From contig JAHECZ010000020.1 of the NCBI GenBank assembly GCA_024641475.1, positions 1 to 48,597 on the forward strand: DNA of 48,597 nt, written 5' to 3'. The notes beneath the pieces were generated by a model. The model did not search any database, had not been told where the DNA came from, and saw nothing but the letters and a program-made list of their open reading frames with translations. Source of the stretch: Gammaproteobacteria bacterium (GTDB taxonomy: Bacteria; Pseudomonadota; Gammaproteobacteria; UBA6429; Thiohalophilaceae). Shown here one piece after another: positions 1-8,579 of this stretch. Position numbers and translations under genes: made by a program. Within the stretch, counting starts at the first letter, position 1. Each line of letters starts with the position of its first letter.

Positions 1-763
1 TTGTAACTACCGGCGTGTGATCTGACGGGCGTTCCAGTTTGCGTGGTGTGGTGTCGATGGTGCAGGTTTGACAGGTTGCCGCCAGGGCGGGCGACAGCAG
101 TATATGGTCGATACGCAGGCCGCGGTTGCGCACAAAGGCGGCGGCGCGGTAATCCCACCAGCTATAGCTTTCGGCGGGTTGCTCAAATAAACGAAAACTG
201 TCCTGTAAGCCGAGTTCGAGTAACTGCGTAAAGAAGGCGCGTTCCTGCGGGCTGACCAATACCGAACCTTCCCAGGCTTTGGGATCATGCACATCGCGAT
301 CGTCGGGGGCGATATTAAAATCACCGACGATAGCAAGCTTCGGGTAGATGCTCAGCGCAGCTTTTATATAAGGTATAAATGCGCCTAGCCATTGGAGCTT
401 GTAAATAAATTTATCTGAACCAACTTCAGCGCCATTGGGAATGTAAACATTGATAAAACGCATATCGCCATAGCTTGCGGCGATCAAGCGGGATTGTGGA
501 TCATCCTCCATGCCCGGCAGACGCGTATGAATATCCCGGGGTTGATCTGGCTGTTTTGAAAGTATCGCCACGCCGTTATAGGTTTTTTGACCGTGCGCAA
601 TGGCGTGATAGCCAATTTGCTGCAAGGCGTCATGTGGAAATTTGTCATTCGTCAGCTTGATTTCCTGCAAACCGACTAAATCCGGTTGAGCTTGCTGCAG
701 CCAGTCGACAAGGTGTGGCAGGCGGACGTTGAGGGAATTTACATTCCAGGTGGCAAGGCGCAT
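1..763 (-). CDS. xthA: Exodeoxyribonuclease III (3' end cut by window edge)
   Basis: A Mg-dependent 3'-5' exonuclease and AP endonuclease of base-excision repair, acting on damaged double-stranded DNA. About 254 codons are visible and the reading frame runs off the left edge without a stop. It opens with MRLATWNVNSLNVR; the metal/catalytic glutamate falls at residue 34 in LVGLQEIKL, as in E. coli ExoIII. The conserved NVYIPNG and VGDFNIAP motifs follow. The last visible residues, DHTPVV, are the terminal SDH motif, so only a few residues are missing. The start codon overlaps the stop of the upstream SH3-domain gene by one base (TAATG), which implies translational coupling and fixes the start. 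Family assignment is secure. Confidence 0.95.
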   Translation of the reverse strand, partial: MRLATWNVNSLNVRLPHLVDWLQQAQPDLVGLQEIKLTNDKFPHDALQQIGYHAIAHGQKTYNGVAILSKQPDQPRDIHTRLPGMEDDPQSRLIAASYGDMRFINVYIPNGAEVGSDKFIYKLQWLGAFIPYIKAALSIYPKLAIVGDFNIAPDDRDVHDPKAWEGSVLVSPQERAFFTQLLELGLQDSFRLFEQPAESYSWWDYRAAAFVRNRGLRIDHILLSPALAATCQTCTIDTTPRKLERPSDHTPVVT

Positions 764-1569
764 TAAATCCGGAATCCACCATGACGTTTGCGAACATAGT
801 AATCATAAGCAAAGATTCCAATGCCGGTTCCCATGGCCAGCACCAGCACCAGAATTAACCAATACCAGATCGGAAATTTCGGTCGTATCGCTGCGAGTTC
901 TGCCGTAGTCGGAACTTTCTCACCTTTGAGATTGGCCAGCGCAGCCTCGATGCGAACGCGCATAGCCTGATTTTCTTCATCAATTTGTTGTAATTTTTTA
1001 GTCGAATCGGATGGTGATACAGGTTGAGCAGCAACGGCTTTCTCTGCGATGAGTTTGGCGAGCTGGTCTTTTGTTGTAGCAAGCTCAGCTTTGGTCTTGA
1101 TAAGTTCTTCACTATTGAGCGGTACGGGTTCGGCGTTACTGATTTTTTTTAGGGTTTCCTTGAGTTCTTTTATCGTGGTTTTAGCGTTGGAGGCTTCATC
1201 ACGGTGTACCTGCATTTCACGTTCAACCCGATCGTAGTCAGTACTTAACTTTTGATTGTTGGCCTGTTCTTCGCGTAACTTGGCTTGTAATGCATCAAGT
1301 TCAGCGCCGGCCGGTTGTTCTTTTTTGAGGAACTTGCTGCTGACCCAACCTTCCTGGTTATCTGGCGTACGTACGCGTAGAAAATTATCATTACGCAATA
1401 ACACCGTAACCGCTGTGCCACTGGCGATGCTGGTAATCACCGGACTTTGTTCCGAGGGCATCTGGTGTACGCCAAGTAAAATCCGATCCGTGACATAAAG
1501 CGTTTCAGCGTTGCCAGTCAGGGCAATTAATAAAAAGCTAAGAATCAAACTAATTTGCTGCTTCATCAC
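763..1569 (-). CDS. Periplasmic SH3-domain protein with coiled coil and C-terminal membrane anchor (TIGR04211/YgiM-like)
   Basis: 268 residues. An N-terminal signal peptide (to about residue 21, ending GNAE) is followed by a bacterial SH3 domain (about 23-85, with the typical EGWVSSKFL ending). A long charged coiled coil comes next (about 90-215, rich in K, E, L and A), then one transmembrane helix near residues 235-255 and a short basic tail (YYVRKRHGG). This is the architecture of the SH3 and anchor-domain family to which E. coli YgiM belongs, whose role is poorly defined. It probably sits in the periplasm tethered to the inner membrane. It is the first gene of a coupled pair with xthA, which need not mean a shared function. 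No enzymatic motif is visible. Confidence 0.85.
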   Translation of the reverse strand: MMKQQISLILSFLLIALTGNAETLYVTDRILLGVHQMPSEQSPVITSIASGTAVTVLLRNDNFLRVRTPDNQEGWVSSKFLKKEQPAGAELDALQAKLREEQANNQKLSTDYDRVEREMQVHRDEASNAKTTIKELKETLKKISNAEPVPLNSEELIKTKAELATTKDQLAKLIAEKAVAAQPVSPSDSTKKLQQIDEENQAMRVRIEAALANLKGEKVPTTAELAAIRPKFPIWYWLILVLVLAMGTGIGIFAYDYYVRKRHGGFRI

Positions 1570-1607
1570 TACGGGATCATTTCCTGATTAATGATTAATG
1601 TTTAGAT

Positions 1608-3668
<2,061 letters not shown>

Positions 3669-3830
3669 TTATAAAATCACCACGAGTTAATGAATAAGTA
3701 CAGTTAATCGAGCGTACTGCTCGGGAATAAGATTACTGTACGAAAGGTTACATACAGGATGCATTTATTATCCGGATATGTATCTTAAAGCACATATGGT
3801 AATGAAAAAATAAGATAAGTCATTAATTTG

Positions 3831-3854
3831 TAATAAAATCATTTGATTTTATTA
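3831..3854. repeat. Perfect AT-rich palindrome, two 11-bp arms
   Basis: The arms TAATAAAATCA (3831-3841) and TGATTTTATTA (3844-3854) are exact reverse complements around a central TT. It lies in the long non-coding stretch between prlC and the copper-protein genes. There is no U-tract after it and it is too AT-rich for a good terminator, so an operator for a dimeric regulator is more likely. Which regulator cannot be read from the sequence. Confidence 0.6.
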
Positions 3855-3948
3855 TGCAGCAAATAGTTCGCATACTCCTCCTCGCTTACATTATAACAAT
3901 AGTTAGTGTTCACACTTGCGTACTTATATTATAGAACCAGGAGGTTTT

Positions 3949-4104
3949 GTGACGCGTCGTAGCATTCTTAAGACGCGTGGCACAGGAAAGGCCACCCGCG
4001 TGATCTTCGCCAATGGATGGTGTGGTAGTAATACAAATAACAAAGCGAGAACTCCCCTCTTGCCCTTTGATCGACAGCTAATGCGAGAATTTTCGCTGTA
4101 CTAG
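3949..4104 (+). CDS. Possible 51-residue leader peptide with GTG start
   Basis: A GTG codon follows a full AGGAGG (3939-3944) at a four-base gap, a stronger ribosome site than most genes in this window have. The frame gives a basic, hydrophilic 51-residue peptide (VTRRSILKTRGTGKATRVIF... to ...QLMREFSLY) with one cysteine and no signal peptide or membrane segment. It ends 59 bases before the first multicopper-oxidase-like gene. It matches nothing I recognise. It could be a small regulatory protein, a leader peptide, or chance within a structured RNA leader. Confidence 0.35.
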   Translation: MTRRSILKTRGTGKATRVIFANGWCGSNTNNKARTPLLPFDRQLMREFSLY

Positions 4105-4163
4105 CGTCGCTAAATCAGCAATGTCTCTATTACCCATTTAACCACGAATTTCTTGGAGAGGTT

Positions 4164-5072
4164 ATGAAAACCTATATATGCCTGTTAGGGCTGTTGTTGG
4201 GCAGTGCTATGCCCGCGTATGCAGCGAGTTATAACTTATATATTGCAGCTGGAACTCACACAATCAATGGCGCCGGCGGTACGACCATCAATGTGTGGGG
4301 TTATACCGATAATTTAAGCGCCGGTCCGATGGTCCCGGGACCTGAGTTGGCTTCAACCGAAAATGGTTCCGTCACCGTTACCGTTCATAACAACGACACA
4401 CGTCCGCATAACTTTGTGGTGTTAGGTGTAACCACCGATACCGGTTCGATTGTTGCCGGTGGCAGCAAAATCTATACCTTTACGACCCCAAACGCCGGCG
4501 TCTATCTCTATGCCGACACCTTGAACAGCAACGTCAATCGCGAAATGGGTCTCTATGGCGCGTTAGTCGTGCGTGCAGCGGGCGGTGCCAAAGTGGTTTG
4601 GACCGGTGGGCCCAAATATGATTTTGAACGTGTCTGGATCACCTCGGATATGGATAAGCCTCGCTGGAATGATATTGCCAGTAAAGGTGGCACGGTAAAT
4701 ACGTCTGTTTATAAACCCAATTATTTTATGATGAACGGTATGGGTGGGTTCGATGCGATGCGCGATACGAATACCACACTCGTTGGCTCGGTAGGCCAAT
4801 ACGGTCTGGCGCGTATCGTCAATGCCGGGTTGTTTGATGAGTCGCTGCATTTTCACGGTAACCATATGCAGGTTGTCATGGAGAATGGCAAGCGGCAAGT
4901 ACCCTCCGAGTGGACCGACACCATCAATGTCAAGGCGGGTCAAACTATGCTGATTCTCTACCAAATCAAATTCGCCAAAAATGTTTTTCCAATGCATGTG
5001 CACACGGCACAAATGGAAACATCCGGTGGGGTGTACCTAAATGGCGTTGCAACCTTGATCATTGGCCAATAA
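4164..5072 (+). CDS. Two-domain multicopper-oxidase-like protein A (no type 1 copper site)
   Basis: 302 residues with a signal peptide cleaved near residue 20 (PAYA-ASY). Two cupredoxin domains follow. In domain 1, where oxidases carry an HxH motif, there is YAD at 116-118 (context GVYLYADT...MGLYGALVV), so the copper ligands are lost. Domain 2 keeps HFHGNH at 229-234 and MHVH at 277-280 (FPMHVHTAQMETSGG), which align with the two trinuclear-centre motifs of domain 2 or 3 in laccases. The type 1 cysteine normally next to the second motif is absent. GGAGAGG precedes the ATG. The next gene starts 19 bases on and supplies the missing motifs, so the two may form one enzyme (see findings). Alone it could be a copper-binding or structural protein. 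Confidence 0.75.
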   Translation: MKTYICLLGLLLGSAMPAYAASYNLYIAAGTHTINGAGGTTINVWGYTDNLSAGPMVPGPELASTENGSVTVTVHNNDTRPHNFVVLGVTTDTGSIVAGGSKIYTFTTPNAGVYLYADTLNSNVNREMGLYGALVVRAAGGAKVVWTGGPKYDFERVWITSDMDKPRWNDIASKGGTVNTSVYKPNYFMMNGMGGFDAMRDTNTTLVGSVGQYGLARIVNAGLFDESLHFHGNHMQVVMENGKRQVPSEWTDTINVKAGQTMLILYQIKFAKNVFPMHVHTAQMETSGGVYLNGVATLIIGQ

Positions 5073-5091
5073 TTTCCGGGAGATTTGAATC

Positions 5092-6201
5092 ATGAAATTA
5101 ACAACAAGTTCGTTAGTGAATCCCCGTCTACGGGGCCACGTTCTGGCACTCGCTACGCTCTCAGCTATTGCGATGATCGCGGGTAGTGCAGATGCACGCA
5201 GCATGGGTGGTACAACTACTACCACCACGACTACAACCACAACAATGGGTACGGCCACTACAACGACAGCGGCGATTCCGGTACTCGATGCCCGAAGCAC
5301 GACGCTGGTGGTGCAGCAGGTGAATAAAACCATGCACGATGGTGTGAACGTCCCATTCTGGGTTTTCTGTGCCAATGGGATGGGCGGCGGCGGTGGTTGC
5401 CAGCTACCGAGCCCAACCTTGCAGTTGGGTGTCGGTCAAACGGCCAATATCGTGCTTAACATGATGATGGCGCCGCAAGAAGCAGCCCCGTATCAAGGTC
5501 ATACCATTCATAATCACGGTATGGATGTATCGCAAGCGGAAGATGGTGTGCCGGAAACCGGGGCCGCAGTGCTGGGAGATACTTACACCTACAAAGTGGA
5601 CAGCCGTTATGTTGGATCGCACATGTACCACTGTCATGTGCACACCGTGAAGCATCTGGAGATGGGTATGTATGGTGCGCTGATCATCAAAGATACCGAC
5701 AGCGCCGGTAATTTGCTGAATGTCATCAATCACGGTGGACCGACCTATGACTATGAATGGAACATGGTGCTGAGTGCGGTCGATCCAGCCTACCATGCAA
5801 ATAATGCCGTGGGCGACTCCACTGTTTTTTCGGACTATAACCCCAAATATTATTTGATCAATGGCAATGAAGGCCTAAGTAAAACTGCGGTGGCGCAAGC
5901 GTTTACTGCAGCAACGGGCAAGAAGGTAGCCATTCGACTGGTTGGAACGTCATCGGTGAATGCCACGTTCTCGATCAAGAACGCCAGTGGCGGGTCACAG
6001 TCATTTACAGTCTATAACGATGATGGCTTTGCACTCCCAGCGCCACAGACGGTGTCGAGTGTCACGGTATCGCCAGGGTCAAATTACGATTTGATCGTGA
6101 CCTTGCCAACGACTAGTAGCACCTGGTATCCGCAAGTGACCTATACCAGTGTACGCAATGGTATTGCGTATGGGACGGTATATACCTCACTAGCATTTTG
6201 A
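5092..6201 (+). CDS. Two-domain multicopper-oxidase-like protein B with type 1 copper motif in domain 1
   Basis: 369 residues with a signal peptide to about residue 35 (GSADA-RS). A threonine run at 41-51 and a second Thr/Ala-rich stretch to about 61 form a flexible linker. Domain 1 has HTIHNHG (H137, H140, H142) followed by DGVPETG, and MYHCHVHTVKH with EMGM (H180, C181, H182, H188, M191/M193). These are the first trinuclear HxH and a combined type 1/trinuclear HCH motif. Domain 2 (from about 240, YYLINGNEG, DDGFALPAP, SPGSNYDLIV) has the cupredoxin framework but no copper ligands. Placing type 1 copper in domain 1 resembles two-domain laccases. It is co-transcribed with protein A, is exported, and probably acts on copper or organic electron donors in the periplasm; the substrate is unknown. 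Confidence 0.8.
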   Translation: MKLTTSSLVNPRLRGHVLALATLSAIAMIAGSADARSMGGTTTTTTTTTTTMGTATTTTAAIPVLDARSTTLVVQQVNKTMHDGVNVPFWVFCANGMGGGGGCQLPSPTLQLGVGQTANIVLNMMMAPQEAAPYQGHTIHNHGMDVSQAEDGVPETGAAVLGDTYTYKVDSRYVGSHMYHCHVHTVKHLEMGMYGALIIKDTDSAGNLLNVINHGGPTYDYEWNMVLSAVDPAYHANNAVGDSTVFSDYNPKYYLINGNEGLSKTAVAQAFTAATGKKVAIRLVGTSSVNATFSIKNASGGSQSFTVYNDDGFALPAPQTVSSVTVSPGSNYDLIVTLPTTSSTWYPQVTYTSVRNGIAYGTVYTSLAF

Positions 6202-6214
6202 GATAGTCACAGAT

Positions 6215-6249
6215 AGACGGGATCCGCTTGCGCGGATCTCGTCTTTTTT
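6215..6249 (+). terminator. Intrinsic terminator or attenuator after the oxidase pair
   Basis: AGACG-G-GATCCGC (6215-6227), loop TTGC, then GCGGATC-T-CGTCT (6232-6244) forms a 12-pair stem with one mismatch, followed by TTTTT. It stands 10 bases before the lipoprotein start, so the lipoprotein and SCO genes are either read-through products or have their own promoter. Confidence 0.85.
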
Positions 6250-6258
6250 ACAAGACCA

Positions 6259-6885
6259 ATGAATAGGAAAAAACGACACAATATAGTGCGGCTGCTCGTT
6301 TGCCTGAGTGTGTTGGGTATGAGTGCTTGTCAGGGTAGCTTGTCACTCAATGCCGATGCATCAGCGGAGCCTATCGATCCGTACGATTATAATTATTGCG
6401 GCGGCGTGCCAGTGTATCCGGTAATAGGTGTCAGTTTTGCTACCTTCTGCGGCCCACGAAATCAAATAGCGGTAGGTCGTTATGGTACGTTGATGTGGCT
6501 GTTTCCCGATCCGGATGGTAGTAAAGCATTATTACAGGGTACACGCCAGCTCAGTGTACAAGAACTCAAACACTTGAGCTTGCTGGCTGAAGTGGTGCAT
6601 CTGGCCGATCCGATCGTGCCGCAACCCGGTAAGGTCAACTATCAGCTCGGTATAAATTTTCCTGGGCGCGCCAATAAACGGATACGTGGAGTCATGGATG
6701 CGCGCTATTCGCCGGCTAAAGAAATATTTCAAGTCTTGCTTGAGCTGGTGCCAGGCAAGCCCGTTTTGCCGGAATGTTCAACCCAGGCCGATTTTTTTGA
6801 TCCCGTTTTGTTACCCGGTAAACGCCATCCGCTGACGTTAAATGAAGTTATCGAATTTCAAGGAAACAGCCATGTTATTAAGTAA
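6259..6885 (+). CDS. Predicted lipoprotein of unknown function in the copper-protein cluster
   Basis: 208 residues. A basic N-terminus (MNRKKRHN) and a hydrophobic stretch end in MSAC with the acceptor cysteine at residue 24. The M at -3 is a slightly unusual lipobox. I do not recognise the rest. It has three more cysteines (one in NYCGGVPVYP, one in ATFCGPRN, one in PECSTQ), which could form disulfides or bind metal, and no HxH or methionine-rich copper motif. There is no clear Shine-Dalgarno before the ATG. Its 3' end overlaps the SCO gene by 14 bases, so the two are translated together and may serve the same copper pathway. Function inferred from position only. Confidence 0.6.
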   Translation: MNRKKRHNIVRLLVCLSVLGMSACQGSLSLNADASAEPIDPYDYNYCGGVPVYPVIGVSFATFCGPRNQIAVGRYGTLMWLFPDPDGSKALLQGTRQLSVQELKHLSLLAEVVHLADPIVPQPGKVNYQLGINFPGRANKRIRGVMDARYSPAKEIFQVLLELVPGKPVLPECSTQADFFDPVLLPGKRHPLTLNEVIEFQGNSHVIK

Positions 6886-7486
6886 GTGTAAAGCTAATCT
6901 GATAAATTTCGTTTGCGCAAATATTTTGTTATTTGTGTCATGGAGCGCATGGGGCGCCGATAATGCGGTGCAGGGTTTAAAAGTAGAGCCTGCCAAACAG
7001 ATCCAGACGCATATTTTGGTCAATCAGGATGCGCAATCAGTAAATTTTCCTGCGACAGGCAAGTGGCAATTGGCATTTTTTGGTTTTACCAGTTGTCCCG
7101 ACATTTGTCCGGTGACCATACAGAAGGCCTCACAGGTGCTAAAAAAACTTGGGGAACGGTCCCATGAATTAGAGGCCGTTTTTTTGAGTATCGACAGTGG
7201 TCGCGATCAGCCTGAAGTGGTGAAAAAATTCGTAACAACGCATGCCAGTCACATCACGGGATTAACCGGCGCAGACGGTACGGTCCAGGCGGTCGCCAAT
7301 GAGTTTGGCGTCATTGCACGGCGCTATCAGGGTAAGACCGCATTGTCATTTCGTATCGAACATTCGTCATTTTTATATCTGCTCGACCCGCAAGGTCGCA
7401 TTGTCATGTTATATCCGGAAAAGGTCGGTTATCAGCAAGTCGTGGCCGATTTCGAACGCCTGAGTACACTGCCAACGAAACCGTAA
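6872..7486 (+). CDS. SCO1/SenC-family copper chaperone
   Basis: 204 residues. A membrane anchor or signal segment (about 10-29, ending SWSAWGAD) is followed by a thioredoxin fold. The copper-binding CPDIC is at residues 75-79 (GFTSCPDICP) and the third ligand His at 164 (FRIEHSSFLYLLDPQG), so the site is complete. SCO proteins deliver Cu to the CuA site of aa3-type oxidases or act as periplasmic thiol reductants. The ATG at 6872 is preferred over the upstream in-frame ATG at 6842 because AAGGAAA precedes it at normal spacing. It overlaps the lipoprotein gene. Given the neighbours it may metallate the two multicopper proteins; there is no CuA oxidase in the window. Confidence 0.9.
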   Translation: MLLSKCKANLINFVCANILLFVSWSAWGADNAVQGLKVEPAKQIQTHILVNQDAQSVNFPATGKWQLAFFGFTSCPDICPVTIQKASQVLKKLGERSHELEAVFLSIDSGRDQPEVVKKFVTTHASHITGLTGADGTVQAVANEFGVIARRYQGKTALSFRIEHSSFLYLLDPQGRIVMLYPEKVGYQQVVADFERLSTLPTKP

Positions 7487-7500
7487 AAAAGATTGTTCCA

Positions 7501-7534
7501 GTCCGCCCTGCCATTTCAGGTAGTATGGGCGGAC
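7501..7534 (+). promoter_or_regulatory. Hairpin directly before the srkA start codon
   Basis: GTCCGCCC (7501-7508) and GGGCGGAC (7527-7534) are perfect reverse complements separated by 18 bases, and the right arm ends one base before the srkA ATG. In RNA it would fold over the ribosome-binding region. No ordinary Shine-Dalgarno is visible, so translation may be controlled here. There is no U-tract, so it is not a standard terminator for the SCO gene. Confidence 0.5.
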
Positions 7535-7535
7535 C

Positions 7536-8531
7536 ATGGAAACCCTCTTATCTGTAGATCACACGCCTTACGCTGGGTTGACGCCGGATGTCATTCTGGA
7601 TGCACTTGCAGCGTTGGGATTACAACCCAGCGGACGATTTATCGCGCTCAACAGTTATGAAAACCGCGTTTACCAAATAGAACTGGAGGGCGGTGAATAC
7701 GTCGTCGTTAAATTTTACCGTGGCGGGCGCTGGTCGGACGACACGATTCTGGAAGAGCATGCATATGCTTTGGAATTGGCGGAGCAAGGGATACCGATGA
7801 TCCCGCCGCGTGTCATTGATGGAAAAACATTATTAACGCATGCAGGATTTCGTTATGCAATTTATCCGCGCCGCGGTGGTCGACCACCGGAATTGGAACA
7901 TGCCGATGTACAGGAGCAGCTCGGCCGTATGCTTGGCCGCATGCATGCGGTGGGACGATTGCAGCGTTTTGAACATCGCCCGTTATTGAGCGTGATGAAT
8001 TACGGGCGAGTGGCAATAGAGGCAATTGAACAAAGCGGTTTTGTACCAACACATGTGCAGCATAATTATTTTTTTATTGCCAATGAATTATTAACCATGA
8101 TGGAAGATCGATTTGCCGCCATCGATGCACGCAGTATACGCTTGCACGGTGATTGCCATCCGGGGAATATTTTATGGACCGATGCCGGTCCGCACATGGT
8201 GGATCTGGATGATTGTTGTACCGGGCCAGCGATGCAGGATCTGTGGATGCTGTTGTCCGGCACGCGCGAGGAAATGACCAAACAATTACGTACACTGATC
8301 GATGGCTATGAAACTTTCAACGAATTTGATTACAGTGAATTTCGCCTGATAGAAGCGTTACGTGGTCTGCGACTAATCCACTATAGCGGCTGGTTGACGC
8401 GGCGTTGGCAAGACCCGGCATTTCCGCATCACTTTCCGTGGTTCAATACGCCGCGTTATTGGGAAGAGCAAGTGAACATCCTGCGTGAGCAATTTGAGAC
8501 GCTGCAACATGAACCGCCATTAAAATTATAG
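7536..8531 (+). CDS. srkA: Stress response kinase A (YihE/RdoA family)
   Basis: 331 residues, near the 328 of E. coli SrkA, a eukaryotic-like Ser/Thr kinase that counteracts stress-induced cell death and is linked to the Cpx response. Early conserved block ALNSYENRVYQ (about 40-50), nucleotide-binding lysine region YVVVKFYRGGRW (about 58-70), catalytic loop HGDCHPGNILW (near 203-213) with the aspartate and asparagine, and metal-binding MVDLDDC (near 221-227). The N-terminus TPDVILDALAALG matches the family, which supports this start. It is cytosolic. An intrinsic terminator follows, so it ends the plus-strand block. Confidence 0.93.
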   Translation: METLLSVDHTPYAGLTPDVILDALAALGLQPSGRFIALNSYENRVYQIELEGGEYVVVKFYRGGRWSDDTILEEHAYALELAEQGIPMIPPRVIDGKTLLTHAGFRYAIYPRRGGRPPELEHADVQEQLGRMLGRMHAVGRLQRFEHRPLLSVMNYGRVAIEAIEQSGFVPTHVQHNYFFIANELLTMMEDRFAAIDARSIRLHGDCHPGNILWTDAGPHMVDLDDCCTGPAMQDLWMLLSGTREEMTKQLRTLIDGYETFNEFDYSEFRLIEALRGLRLIHYSGWLTRRWQDPAFPHHFPWFNTPRYWEEQVNILREQFETLQHEPPLKL

Positions 8532-8536
8532 AAAAC

Positions 8537-8560
8537 GGGGACAGAATTCATTCTGTCCCC
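8537..8560. repeat. Near-palindrome with GGGGACAGAAT arms
   Basis: GGGGACAGAAT (8537-8547) and ATTCTGTCCCC (8550-8560) are exact reverse complements around TC. Similar GGGGACAGAAT signatures occur as dispersed palindromic units in proteobacterial genomes, as I recall near REP-associated Y1 transposases. It lies between convergent genes just before the terminator. Only this copy was noticed in the window. Confidence 0.55.
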
Positions 8561-8579
8561 TGACCGTTCAGGGTTTTTT
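8558..8579 (+). terminator. Intrinsic terminator of srkA, overlapping the chemoreceptor 3' end
   Basis: CCCTGA (8558-8563), loop CCGT, TCAGGG (8568-8573) and then six T. The right arm contains the stop codon and the terminal proline codon of the opposite-strand chemoreceptor gene, so the coding end and the terminator share DNA. Confidence 0.85.

Larger units (their letters stand above)
3669..4163. other. 495-base intergenic region, possible structured leader of the copper-protein operon
   Basis: Between the divergent prlC and the first multicopper-oxidase-like gene. It holds an AT-rich half (3669-3935) with the 24-base palindrome, then a GC-richer half. The second half contains a very strong Shine-Dalgarno sequence, a short reading frame, and hairpin-forming sequence around 3975-4010 (GTGGC and GCCAC flanking a nine-base loop, with CGCG on both sides). 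No riboswitch class that I know matched. The promoter for the downstream operon should lie here but I cannot place its -35 and -10 with confidence. Confidence 0.5.

Noticed and set aside
7-336. 109-codon minus-strand frame at the window start
   Set aside because: Out of frame with exonuclease III, which covers the region in another frame with all family motifs.
3960-4060. Known riboswitch (cyclic-di-GMP, Moco, manganese, fluoride, cobalamin) in the leader
   Set aside because: The hairpin sequence does not show the conserved cores of these classes as I know them; left as an unassigned structured region.
3916-4104. 62-codon version of the leader frame starting at 3916
   Set aside because: The upstream start has no ribosome site; the GTG at 3949 behind AGGAGG is a better candidate.
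4563-5012. 149-codon open frame on the minus strand inside protein A
   Set aside because: It lies antisense to a well-supported exported copper protein and has no recognisable domain or ribosome site.
5209-5274. ACN triplet repeats as a possible CRISPR or microsatellite
   Set aside because: Codons vary (ACA, ACT, ACC, ACG) and encode a threonine run; there are no spacers.
5404-5796. 130-codon minus-strand frame within protein B
   Set aside because: Antisense shadow of the codons for the copper motifs; no family resemblance.
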